From NCBI RefSeq assembly GCF_001570605.1, contig NZ_BBXG01000001.1, forward strand, positions 1 to 64,000: a DNA stretch of 64,000 nt, in the 5' to 3' direction. Positions 35,432 to 44,203 of the stretch are shown one piece after another. The stretch is from Herbidospora cretacea (GTDB taxonomy: Bacteria; Actinomycetota; Actinomycetes; Streptosporangiales; Streptosporangiaceae). The number at the start of each line of letters is the position of its first letter. Positions within the stretch are counted from its first letter, which is position 1. Both the position numbers and the translations under genes were made by a program. Under the pieces are notes generated by a model. The model did not search any database. It was given only the letters and a program-made list of their open reading frames with translations, and had not been told where the DNA came from.

Positions 35432-38400
35432 ATGACTCGACCTCACCTGCGGTCGCGGGCGTTACGCGCCCTGACCGCGATCATGGTGACGATGGGCGTT
35501 GTCGCGGCGCCCCAGAGCGCATACGCGGCAGACATCCCAGCATCGGACTATCAGCAGATCGCGCTCGCCACCGGACCTGGCGAGCTCGGCGAGGCGATGT
35601 CCCTGGCCGTCCTGCCGAACCGCTCGGTGCTGCACACCGCGCGCGGCGGCCAGGTGCGGATCACCGACGTCAACGGCAACACCTCCCTCGCGGGCACCCT
35701 CAACGTGTACACGCACGACGAAGAGGGCCTCCAGGGCGTGGCGGTCGACCCCGGCTTCGCCACCAACCGGTACGTCTGGCTCTACTACTCGCCCCGGCTG
35801 AGCACCCCCGACGGCGACGCCCCGACCACGGGTGACCAGAGCACCTGGAACACCTGGAAGGGCCAGTTCTACCTGTCGCGGTTCACCCTGAACACCAACA
35901 ACACCCTGAACATGGCCAGTGAAGTGGTCGTGCTGCGGGTGGACAACGACCGCGGCCAGTGCTGCCACGCGGGCGGTGACATCGACTTCGACGCGGCCGG
36001 CAACCTCTACCTGACCACGGGCGACGACACCAACCCGTTCGAGTCGAACAGCTACACCCCGATCGACGAGCGCACCAACCGCAATCCGCAGTTCGACGCG
36101 CAGCGCTCCTCGGGCAACACCAACGACCTGCGTGGCAAGGTGCTCCGCATCAAGCCACAGGCCAACGGGACCTACACGATCCCGTCGGGCAACCTCTTCG
36201 CCCCGGGCACCGCGAACACCCGTCCCGAGATCTACGCGATGGGCCTGCGCAACCCGTTCCGGATGAGCGTCGACAAGGCGACCGGCATCGTCTACCTGGG
36301 CGACTACGGCCCGGACGCCGGTTCCAGCGACGCCAACCGGGGGCCGAGCGGCCAGGTCGAGTTCAACCGCATCGCCTCGGCGGGCAACTACGGCTGGCCC
36401 TACTGCACCGGCAACAACACCACGGCCGAGACCTACAACGAGTTCACCTTCCCGAGCGGCCCGTCGCAGGCCAAGTACAACTGCGCGGGGCAGCCGACCA
36501 ACAACTCCTTCCGCAACACCGGCCTGCAGACCCTCCCGCAGCCGCGCCCGGCCTGGATCCGCTACGGCGGCGACGCGGGCTCCCCGGCGGAGTTCGGCGG
36601 CGGCTCGGAGTCCCCGATGGGCGGCCCCGTCTACCGGTACGACGCGAGCAGCACCTCCCCGGTCAAGTTCCCGCAGTCGCTCGACGGCCGCTTCTTCGCC
36701 GGCGAGTACGGCCGCCGCTGGATCAAGGCCATCGAGGTGACCTCCTCGGGCGGCGTGGGTGAGATCAGCGGGTTCCCGTGGACCGGCACCCAGGTCATGG
36801 ACATGGCCTTCGGCCCCGACGGCGCCCTCTACGTCCTCGACTACGGCACCGGCTCGGGCAACCAGGCCCTTTACCGCATCGAGTACATCGGCGGCGCCAA
36901 CCGCAACCCCGTGGCCAAGGCCGCCGGATCCCCGACCTCCGGTGTCGCCCCGCTCGCGGTGACCTTCTCCTCGGCCGGCTCGTCCGACCCCGAGGGCTCG
37001 GCGCTGACCTACTCGTGGAACTTCGGCGACGGCACCACCTCCACGGCGGCCAACCCGACCAAGACGTACACCACCAACGGCACCTACAACGTGACGCTGA
37101 CGGTGCGCGACTCCGGCGGGCTGACCGGCACGGCCAACGTGACGATCACGGTCGGCAACACCGCCCCGACGGTGAACCTGCAGACCCCGCTGAGCGGCCA
37201 GCTGTTCAGCTTCGGCGACACGATCCCCTACACGATCTCCGTCAGCGACCCGCAGGACGGCACGATCGACTGCACCAAGGTGAAGTTCACCTACTTCCTC
37301 GGCCACGACAGCCACTCGCACCAGATCACCTCGAAGCAGGGCTGCTCCGGCACGATCACCGTCCCGACCGACGGTGAGCACGACGCCGCCGCCAACATCT
37401 ACGGCGTCTTCACCGCCGAGTACACCGACAACGGCGGCCTGACCACCACGGTCACCCGCACCCTCCAGCCCCGGCACCGCCAGGGCGAGCACTGGGGCGC
37501 CCAGAACGGCGTCCAGACCGCCCAGCACGCGGCGGCCGAGGGCGGCACCACGGTCGGGTTCGTCGACAACAACGACTGGATCTCCTTCACGCCGTACAAC
37601 CTGACCGGCGCGACCTCGCTCACGGCCCGGGTCTCCTCCGGCGGCGTCGGCGGCACCCTCGAAGTGCGCGCGGGCTCGGCGACCGGCACCCTGCTGGGCA
37701 CCGCCACGGTGGCCAACACCGGGAGCTGGGACACCTTCGCCGACGTGACGGCCAACCTGAGCAACGTGCCGACCTCGTCGACGACCGTGTTCTTCGTCTT
37801 CAAGGGCGCCACCGGCCAGGGCAACCTGTTCGACCTCGACGCGTTCACCTTCAACGGCGGCACCTCCAACCCGCCGGCGGGGACAATCGAGGGCGAGGCG
37901 TTCACGTCGAACTCCGGCGTTCAGACCGCGGCCCACGCCGCAGCTTCTGGCGGTCTGACCGTGGGTTACATCGACAACGGCGACTGGGCGGGCTACTCGC
38001 AGGTGAGCACGTCCGGGAAGACCTCCTTCACGGCGCGCGTCTCCTCGGGCGGTCCCGGCGGCACCATCACGATCCGCTCCGGCAGCCAGACCGGGACGGT
38101 CCTCGGCACGGTCGCCGTCCCGAACACCGGCAGCTTCGACACCTTCGCCAACGTCTCCACCTCGCTCAGCGGCTCGGGCACCGGCGCGCTGTTCCTCACC
38201 TTCACCGGCGGGTCGGGCGCGCTGTTCGACATCGACACGTTCTCGCTCGGCAGCACCCCGCCGCCGGGCACGACGGTCGAGGGCGAGGCGTTCACCTCCA
38301 CCTCCGGCGTGCAGCAGGCCACCCACACCCCGGCCTCGGGCGGGCTGACCGCCGGGCACATTGAGAACGGCGACTGGGCGGCCTACAACCAGGTCACCGT

Positions 38401-38650
38401 GAACGGCGCCACCCGCATCACCGTCAAGTACTCCTCGGCCGGACCCGGCGGGACCATCGAGGTCCGCGCCGGATCGGCCACCGGCACCCTGCTCGGCACG
38501 GTGGCGATCCCGCCCACCGGCGGCTGGGAGACCTTCGCGACGACCTCGGCCAACCTGACCGCCGGTTCCGCGACGGGCCAGGTCGTGCTCCGGTTCACCG
38601 GCGGCTCGGGCGCCCTGTTCGACGTCGACACCTTCACCATCCAGAAGTGA
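35432..38650 (+). CDS. Secreted PQQ-type glucose/sorbosone dehydrogenase with PKD and three CBM6-like domains
   Basis: 1,072 residues. A signal peptide (MTRPHLRSRALRALTAIMVT, cleavage after SAYA) leads to a beta-propeller GSDH domain at about 35-490 (EEGLQGVAVDPGF, GLRNPFRMSVD, HDEEG, MGGPVYRYD, YVLDYGTG). A PKD domain follows at about 490-580 (SWNFGDGTT), then a Ig-like segment to 680 and three related modules of about 125 residues (from residues 683, 812 and 942) with NGVQTA, DNGDW and GGSGALFDID motifs, typical of CBM6/CBM-like sugar binding. It would oxidise sugars outside the cell while bound to polysaccharide. It leads a two-gene operon with the ThuA protein, 9 bp downstream. Confidence 0.9.
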   Translation: MTRPHLRSRALRALTAIMVTMGVVAAPQSAYAADIPASDYQQIALATGPGELGEAMSLAVLPNRSVLHTARGGQVRITDVNGNTSLAGTLNVYTHDEEGLQGVAVDPGFATNRYVWLYYSPRLSTPDGDAPTTGDQSTWNTWKGQFYLSRFTLNTNNTLNMASEVVVLRVDNDRGQCCHAGGDIDFDAAGNLYLTTGDDTNPFESNSYTPIDERTNRNPQFDAQRSSGNTNDLRGKVLRIKPQANGTYTIPSGNLFAPGTANTRPEIYAMGLRNPFRMSVDKATGIVYLGDYGPDAGSSDANRGPSGQVEFNRIASAGNYGWPYCTGNNTTAETYNEFTFPSGPSQAKYNCAGQPTNNSFRNTGLQTLPQPRPAWIRYGGDAGSPAEFGGGSESPMGGPVYRYDASSTSPVKFPQSLDGRFFAGEYGRRWIKAIEVTSSGGVGEISGFPWTGTQVMDMAFGPDGALYVLDYGTGSGNQALYRIEYIGGANRNPVAKAAGSPTSGVAPLAVTFSSAGSSDPEGSALTYSWNFGDGTTSTAANPTKTYTTNGTYNVTLTVRDSGGLTGTANVTITVGNTAPTVNLQTPLSGQLFSFGDTIPYTISVSDPQDGTIDCTKVKFTYFLGHDSHSHQITSKQGCSGTITVPTDGEHDAAANIYGVFTAEYTDNGGLTTTVTRTLQPRHRQGEHWGAQNGVQTAQHAAAEGGTTVGFVDNNDWISFTPYNLTGATSLTARVSSGGVGGTLEVRAGSATGTLLGTATVANTGSWDTFADVTANLSNVPTSSTTVFFVFKGATGQGNLFDLDAFTFNGGTSNPPAGTIEGEAFTSNSGVQTAAHAAASGGLTVGYIDNGDWAGYSQVSTSGKTSFTARVSSGGPGGTITIRSGSQTGTVLGTVAVPNTGSFDTFANVSTSLSGSGTGALFLTFTGGSGALFDIDTFSLGSTPPPGTTVEGEAFTSTSGVQQATHTPASGGLTAGHIENGDWAAYNQVTVNGATRITVKYSSAGPGGTIEVRAGSATGTLLGTVAIPPTGGWETFATTSANLTAGSATGQVVLRFTGGSGALFDVDTFTIQK

Positions 38651-38659
38651 GGTGAGTCC

Positions 38660-40750
38660 ATGAAGCGCTTACTGATGGGCGCGGTCGCCGCGGCGGCCGT
38701 CGTCGCCGCCACGCTCGTGCCGACGGCGGCCAACGCCGCCGACCCGGCCTACCAGGTGCTCGTCTTCTCCAAGACGGCGGGCTTCCGGCACGACTCCATC
38801 CCGCAGGGCATCGCGGCGATCCAGTCGATCGGCTCGGCCAACAACTTCACCGTCACCGCGACGGAGGACGCCGCGGCGTTCACCGCCTCGAACCTGGCCA
38901 ACTACAAGGCCGTGGTCTTCCTGAGCACGACGGGTGACGTGCTGAACGGCACCCAGCAGACCGCGTTCGAGAACTACATCAACGGTGGCGGCGGCTACGT
39001 GGGCATCCACGCCGCGGCCGACACCGAGTACGACTGGGCCTACTACGGCAACCTGGTCGGCGCCTGGTTCCAGAGCCACCCGGCCATCCAGACCGCGACC
39101 GTCCGCACGGAGGACCGGGCCCACGCGGCCACGGCCCACCTGGGCGCGACCTGGTCCCGGTCGGACGAGTGGTACTCCTACCGCACCAACCCGCGCAGCA
39201 GCGTCAAGGTCCTCCAGAACCTCGACGAGGGCAGCTACTCGGGCGGCGGGATGGGCGACCACCCCATCACCTGGTGCAAGAACATCAGCAACGGCCGCAG
39301 CTTCTACACCGGCCTCGGCCACACCCAGGCCACCTACGGCGAGGCCAACTTCCGGACGCTGCTCCTCGGCGGCATCCGGTACGCGGCCGGCTGGGCCAAG
39401 CAGGACTGCCGCGTCGAGACCGGCTACACGCCGATCTACAACGGCTCCACCACCGGCTGGTCGCAGGCCGGTCCGGGCAGCTTCACCAACTCCGACGCGA
39501 CCCTGAAGTCGACCGGGGGCCTGGGCCTGCTCTGGTACTCGGCCAAGGAGTACGGCTCGTACTCGCTGAAGCTCGACTGGAAGGCCGACGGCGACGACAA
39601 CTCCGGCGTGTTCGTCGGGTTCCCGTCGTCCACCGACCCGAACTCGGCGATCAACAACGGCTACGAGATCCAGATCGACGCCACCGACACCTCCGACAAG
39701 ACGACCGGTTCCGTCTACGGCTTCCAGTCGGCGAACCTCGCCGCCCGCGACGCCGCGCTCAACCCCCCGGGCGAGTGGAACGGGTACGAGATCCTCGTCG
39801 AGGGCGAGCGGCTGCGCGTCTACCTGAACGGCCGCCTGATCAACGACTTCACCAACACGGTGGCCAACCGGTCGCTGGCGCAGGGCTACATCGGCCTGCA
39901 GAACCACGGCACCGGTGACGACGTGTCGTTCCGGAACGTCCGCATCAAGGAACTGGGCGGCAACCCGCCCCAGCAGCCGGCCACGATCGAGGCCGAGTCG
40001 TACACCTCGAACTCGGGGGTCCAGCCCGCCGGTCACGCCACCGCCAGCGGCGGCACCACCGTCGGCTACATCGACAACGGCGACTGGGTCGGTTACGGCA
40101 ACTTCTCCACCGCCGGGAAGAACAGCTTCTCCGCGCGGGTCTCCTCGGGCGGCCCCGGCGGCACCATCACGATCCGGGCGGGCTCCCAGACCGGCACGGT
40201 GCTGGGCACGGTCAACGTGCCGAACACCGGCAGCTGGGACACCTTCCAGACCGTCACCACCTCGCTGAACAGCAACGCCTCCGGGCCGCTGTTCCTCACG
40301 TTCAGCGGCGGCTCCGGCGCCCTGCTCGACGTCGACACCATCACCCTGGCCACCGGCTCCACGCCGACGCAGACCACGGTCCAGGGCGAGGCGTTCACGT
40401 CGCAGTCGGGCGTCCAGACGGCCGCGCACGGCCCCGCCGTCGGCGGGACCACGCTCGGCTTCATCGACAACGGCGACTGGGCCGGCTACAACCAGGTCAC
40501 CGCCAACGGCGCCACCCGCGTCACGGTGCGCTACTCCTCCGGCGGACCGGGCGGCACCATCGAGGTCCGCGCGGGCTCCCAGACCGGCACCGTGATCGGC
40601 ACCCTGTCGATCCCGAACACCGGCAGCTGGGACACCTTCCAGTCGGTCTCCGCGAACCTCACGAGCTCGGCCTCCGGGGCGATCTTCCTGAGGTTCACCG
40701 GCGGATCCGGCTCCCTCTTCGACGTCGACCAGTTCACGATCGAGAAGTAG
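38660..40750 (+). CDS. Secreted ThuA / DUF1080 (3-keto-disaccharide hydrolase-like) protein with two CBM6-like domains
   Basis: 696 residues. Signal peptide MKRLLMGAVAAAAVVAATLV ends after ANA. ThuA domain at about 30-245 (GIHAAADTEYDW, HPIxWCK region). A DUF1080 domain at about 250-430 (YNGSTTGW, FVGFP, GYEIQIDATD, WNGYEI) belongs to the concanavalin-like family that includes 3-keto-glycoside hydrolases. Two CBM6-like modules follow (about 440-570 and 570-696). ThuA proteins act in trehalose or related disaccharide use via 3-keto sugars in other bacteria. With the dehydrogenase next door this suggests external oxidation and cleavage of glycosides. Strong terminator after the gene. Confidence 0.88.
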   Translation: MKRLLMGAVAAAAVVAATLVPTAANAADPAYQVLVFSKTAGFRHDSIPQGIAAIQSIGSANNFTVTATEDAAAFTASNLANYKAVVFLSTTGDVLNGTQQTAFENYINGGGGYVGIHAAADTEYDWAYYGNLVGAWFQSHPAIQTATVRTEDRAHAATAHLGATWSRSDEWYSYRTNPRSSVKVLQNLDEGSYSGGGMGDHPITWCKNISNGRSFYTGLGHTQATYGEANFRTLLLGGIRYAAGWAKQDCRVETGYTPIYNGSTTGWSQAGPGSFTNSDATLKSTGGLGLLWYSAKEYGSYSLKLDWKADGDDNSGVFVGFPSSTDPNSAINNGYEIQIDATDTSDKTTGSVYGFQSANLAARDAALNPPGEWNGYEILVEGERLRVYLNGRLINDFTNTVANRSLAQGYIGLQNHGTGDDVSFRNVRIKELGGNPPQQPATIEAESYTSNSGVQPAGHATASGGTTVGYIDNGDWVGYGNFSTAGKNSFSARVSSGGPGGTITIRAGSQTGTVLGTVNVPNTGSWDTFQTVTTSLNSNASGPLFLTFSGGSGALLDVDTITLATGSTPTQTTVQGEAFTSQSGVQTAAHGPAVGGTTLGFIDNGDWAGYNQVTANGATRVTVRYSSGGPGGTIEVRAGSQTGTVIGTLSIPNTGSWDTFQSVSANLTSSASGAIFLRFTGGSGSLFDVDQFTIEK

Positions 40751-40770
40751 CCGCTCCTGACGAGATGACG

Positions 40771-40802
40771 AAGGCCCCCCGGGAACTGTCCCGGGGGGCC
40801 TT
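40771..40802. terminator. Intrinsic terminator after the ThuA gene
   Basis: Perfect 14-bp stem AAGGCCCCCCGGGA (40771-40784) with its complement at 40789-40802 and a 4-base loop, ending in TTT. It starts 20 bp after the stop codon. The following 247 bp to the next gene hold no further feature I can support. Confidence 0.92.
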
Positions 40803-41049
40803 TCGCCGTCTGGCACAGACATCCGCAGCCTGTCCTTTGGCTTCCGATCTTCGCGGTCGCACCGTTCAGCGGCCAGGGGCCTTTGTGTGCAGAACGGGTT
40901 ATGTCTGCTTCGGGTGTGCCTGCCGGCGGTGGCGCCGCGGGACGAGTGCATCCTCTGGGGTGATCAGAGCTGTGCGCCGGCGCTTCTCGTGATCGGAATT
41001 GTCGTGATCGGTCGCTACCCTGTGGTCTCCGCTCATCAAGGGGAGAAAT

Positions 41050-41694
41050 ATGAGTCCGGTCACACCCGAGATGATCAACTATTACGTACAGCTCCTCAAG
41101 GACCTGAATCAGCTGGATCCCTATATCAACAACGCGATGTTCTGGATGGTGGTCCGAGGGCGGACAGAGCCCCTCACGGTCACTGATGTCGCGCGTCGGC
41201 TGGAGGTCGACCTCGACACGGCAATTCCCCGCACGGTGCTGGAGCCAGGGCGGGAGGAGGTCGTCGTTCTGGAACAGAGCGACGACGGTGTGGTCGTGCT
41301 GGGGTCCAACGCCTACATCGGCGATCCCGGCATCTGGGCCCGCCTGACCGAGAATGCGCAGGCGTGGGGTTTCTGGTGGCTGGTCAACAATGCCAACAGC
41401 TTGTTCTACGCCGCTGACGGCAAACTCATCACCGAGATGAACGTCTTCCATCCCAGCCCTGCGGAATGTACGGGCCGGAATACACGGGCACTGGACGATC
41501 ACCTCGGTGCGATCAGGGCGCTCGTGGCACAAAGGGAGGCTGATGACCGGGCAGGGGCATTCGACGCTCCCCCCTATCCCAGATATCCGAACTTCCAGAC
41601 CGCCCTGGCAACCGTGGAAGCGATGACAGGCGTTCGGTTGGACCTCGACCGGTTTACCCGAAAGCAACTGTCCATCCAAGCCCGCGGCCTGTAG
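41050..41694 (+). CDS. Hypothetical protein, DUF6461-like
   Basis: 214 residues from ATG 41050; AAGGGGAGA sits 4-10 bases upstream. Segments such as MFWMVVRGRTEPLTVTDVAR, GIWARLTENAQAWGFWWLVN and FYAADGKLITEMN resemble DUF6461, a family of unknown function widespread in actinomycetes. Lower GC at third positions than its neighbours and the adjoining transposase remnant suggest a recently acquired gene. No enzymatic motif, signal peptide or membrane segment is seen. Confidence 0.6.
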   Translation: MSPVTPEMINYYVQLLKDLNQLDPYINNAMFWMVVRGRTEPLTVTDVARRLEVDLDTAIPRTVLEPGREEVVVLEQSDDGVVVLGSNAYIGDPGIWARLTENAQAWGFWWLVNNANSLFYAADGKLITEMNVFHPSPAECTGRNTRALDDHLGAIRALVAQREADDRAGAFDAPPYPRYPNFQTALATVEAMTGVRLDLDRFTRKQLSIQARGL

Positions 41695-42020
41695 TCGTCC
41701 CTCAGCGGCCTTGCTGCCGCCCGGTCGAGGGTCTTCAGTGGTCGGGTGTTGAATTGAGCGGCGACGGCGTCGAGGTTCTCGCGGGTGTGGACCGATAGGT
41801 CGGCGCCCATGGTGAAGTCGCTGATCATCGCCATGGACGCGGCACGGCGGGGCTGGCGCTGCTGGGCTAGGCGGCGGGGCCTGCGCATCGTGCGGCCGGT
41901 GCGCGGCGCCCGGGTCAGCTCGCGGCGCAGTTCACCGCGGCCGACCTTGCTCGGTCTGGGGTCCGGTCGCCGCGCGTCGGCTCGGGGCTGGTCCGCGTGT
42001 GGCCGGTACCGGGTGTTCAT
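41695..42020 (-). pseudogene. IS30-family transposase remnant with the catalytic middle deleted
   Basis: On the minus strand, RYRPHADQPRADARRPDPR resembles the early part of IS30-type transposases, and a later block, GADLSVHTRENLDAVAAQFN followed by TRPLKTLD, matches their C-terminal end. The two are joined in one reading frame with the DDE core missing. No terminal inverted repeats were recognised. The remainder up to 42178 contains a hairpin at 42094-42123. Confidence 0.65.
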
Positions 42021-42093
42021 GGGATCCCGGTCGCGGCGGATCTTCGGCTGATGGTTGAGGGCGCACGGCCGCGCTCGGGACGCGGCAAAAGGA

Positions 42094-42123
42094 GGCACCG
42101 TCGGTCGTTTGACCGGCGGTGCC
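42094..42123. terminator. Hairpin upstream of the transposase remnant, downstream of LCP gene
   Basis: GGCACCGTCGGTC (42094-42106) pairs with GACCGGCGGTGCC (42111-42123), one mismatched pair, loop GTTT, flanked by AAAAGGA and CCCTTCTT. The minus-strand LCP gene ends at 42179, so in that direction the stem is followed by TCCTTTT: a good terminator for it. Confidence 0.75.
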
Positions 42124-42178
42124 CCCTTCTTGTGTGACGTGTTCGGTTTCCAGCCGCTCCCGACGATCTGGCACGCTT

Positions 42179-44104
42179 CTAGAAGCCGCAGAGCTCCGCG
42201 AGGGACTTGTCCTCGGTCGCCTGCGAGTTGGGGGTCGGGACCTGCGTCGGCCTGGCCGCCGTCGGGGTCGGCGACGGGCTCGGCCGGGCCGGGCCGCTGC
42301 CGCTCGGCGAGGCGGTCACGCCCGCCTGGACGGGGGCCACGGCGCCGTTCGACTTGCGGATGGCCTGCGCCACCATCTTGTGGATCTTGGCCCAGTCGGC
42401 GCTACCCGGCCAGATCTGCGGCGGCACGAACTGGGTGCTGGTGATCTTGGCGTTCTTCACCTTCATGCCGAGCGTCACCAGGTGCTCCAGCAGCGGGCGG
42501 GGGATGTCGGTCCGGAAGAGCCGCTTCGCCGCCGACACGATCTTCGTGAAGTTGGCCAGCACGACCGGGGGCGACGCCTGCTGGGCCAGCGCGCCGATGA
42601 CGCAGCGCTGGCGGCCCATCCGGGAGAAGTCGTCGCTGCCGACGCGGGAGCGGCCGTACCAGAGGACCTGCTCGCCGTTCAGGACGCGCTTGCCCGCCGC
42701 GATGGTCCCGGCGGTGCCGTAGACGCCGCCGTACTTGATGTCGGTCTGCACGTTGATCTCCAGGCCGCCGATGGCGTCGACCAGCGCGGCGAAGCCGTAC
42801 ATGTCGACCATGGCGTAGTAGTCGACGTGCAGGCCCAAGGTGGTGCTGATGGCGTCCTTGAGGGCGGCCGGGCCGCGTACCCCCAGGTTCGGGTAGTCCT
42901 CGGCGTACTGCCAGACCTCGTTCAGCAGGCCGCCGTTGGGCAGTTCGGCGCGGAAGCCGTTGGGGAACTGCCGGTTGAGCGGGCTGTTCTTGCTGAAGTG
43001 GACGTGCTGGAGGTTGCGCGGCAGCGCGAACAGGACCGTGTTGCCGGTCTGGATGTTGACGCTGGCCACCTGCATCGAGTCGGTCCGCACGCCGACCCGG
43101 TTGCCGGCCGCGTCGCCGCCGATGAGCAGGAAGTTGACCCGTTTCTTGCCGTTCCACGGGTCCTCGGCCTTGATGGGCACGGCGGTCGGGTTGCCCGCCT
43201 CGGCGTCGGAGGGGAAGCTCTCCAGTAGGTCCTGCGCGGCGTTGACCGTGGTCGCCGCGAACGCGAAGGGGGCCATCACCGCGACGCACAGCGCGCCCAC
43301 GGCGATGCCCGACACGATCTGCCCCCGCTGCGGCAGCCGGTCGGGCTGCAGCGTGACGTAGGACATGAGCACCAGCCCGAACCACGCCACCGCGAGCACG
43401 GCCGACCCGACCAGGGCGGTCGTCAGCGTGCTCTCCCGGACGGCCGAGCCGACGTTGCCCAGGATCCCGAGGCCGAACACGACGGCCGCGACGAGGACGA
43501 CGCCGAACGTGGCGAGGAAGATGTAGCCCTGCTTGCGCCGCCCGCTGCGCAGGTGCGCCGCGCCCGGCACGATCGCCGACACGGCGGTCCAGCCGATGAC
43601 GCCGCCGGTGGTCAGCGGACGCCCGAACTGCGGCGCGCGGCCCCCCTTGCCGGGGCCCGCGGGCCTGGCGGGGCCGCCGGGCCGCTGGGGCGGCAGGGGA
43701 GCGGGCTTGCGCGGCGGTCCCGGCCGGGTGACCTCGTCGTCGGCGACCCGCTGCTCGGCCGGCGGACCCTGCACGGCCGGCGCGGGCGTGAACTGCGGCC
43801 CGGAGGCCGCGGCGCCCGAGTGCACGACCGTGTCGGGGCGGGCCGAGGCGCGCGGGCCGGCGTTCTTGGGGACCGGGTCGGGCTGCGGCCCGGCGGTCTT
43901 CGGGATCGCGGCGAAGGACCCGGTCTGCGGAGGCTCCGACGGACCCGAGGCCTGCGCGGGCTCGGTAGGCGGTTCTGCGGTCTTCTGCGGCTCTTCGGAT
44001 GTTTCGTCAGCCGCCCCGCCGGGGAAGTCCTCGGAAGACTTCTGGGGGCGCTTACGGGTGCGTCTCTGACGTGACTCGTCTCCCGCGGCTCCCCCACGAC
44101 CCAT
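42179..44104 (-). CDS. LytR-CpsA-Psr (LCP) family protein
   Basis: 641 residues. A long proline- and charge-rich cytoplasmic region (1-170) precedes membrane segments between about 185 and 305. The LCP domain covers about 335-560: FLLIGGDAAGNRVGVRTDSM, ALPRNLQHV, and DAIGGLEINV then SRVGSDDFSRMGRQRCVIGAL. These Arg/Asp motifs bind the pyrophosphate of lipid-linked glycans; LCP proteins attach wall glycopolymers to peptidoglycan outside the cell. The C-terminal 60 residues are Ser/Pro/Thr-rich. Three to four N-terminal hydrophobic segments are more than the usual one. Confidence 0.9.
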   Translation of the reverse strand: MGRGGAAGDESRQRRTRKRPQKSSEDFPGGAADETSEEPQKTAEPPTEPAQASGPSEPPQTGSFAAIPKTAGPQPDPVPKNAGPRASARPDTVVHSGAAASGPQFTPAPAVQGPPAEQRVADDEVTRPGPPRKPAPLPPQRPGGPARPAGPGKGGRAPQFGRPLTTGGVIGWTAVSAIVPGAAHLRSGRRKQGYIFLATFGVVLVAAVVFGLGILGNVGSAVRESTLTTALVGSAVLAVAWFGLVLMSYVTLQPDRLPQRGQIVSGIAVGALCVAVMAPFAFAATTVNAAQDLLESFPSDAEAGNPTAVPIKAEDPWNGKKRVNFLLIGGDAAGNRVGVRTDSMQVASVNIQTGNTVLFALPRNLQHVHFSKNSPLNRQFPNGFRAELPNGGLLNEVWQYAEDYPNLGVRGPAALKDAISTTLGLHVDYYAMVDMYGFAALVDAIGGLEINVQTDIKYGGVYGTAGTIAAGKRVLNGEQVLWYGRSRVGSDDFSRMGRQRCVIGALAQQASPPVVLANFTKIVSAAKRLFRTDIPRPLLEHLVTLGMKVKNAKITSTQFVPPQIWPGSADWAKIHKMVAQAIRKSNGAVAPVQAGVTASPSGSGPARPSPSPTPTAARPTQVPTPNSQATEDKSLAELCGF

Positions 44105-44203
44105 GGTCGACCGCTCCTCTGCTCGTTCTTGCCCCTGCGATGCCCAGGGATTCTAGCCCTCAAATCTGGACAACACTGAACACATCCGGAAAGAAGGCCT
44201 TGT

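Noticed and set aside
35462-38359. 965-codon minus-strand frame opposite the GSDH gene
   Set aside because: Composition is Val/Arg/Gly-rich with no motif; the plus-strand protein has clear domains and a signal peptide.
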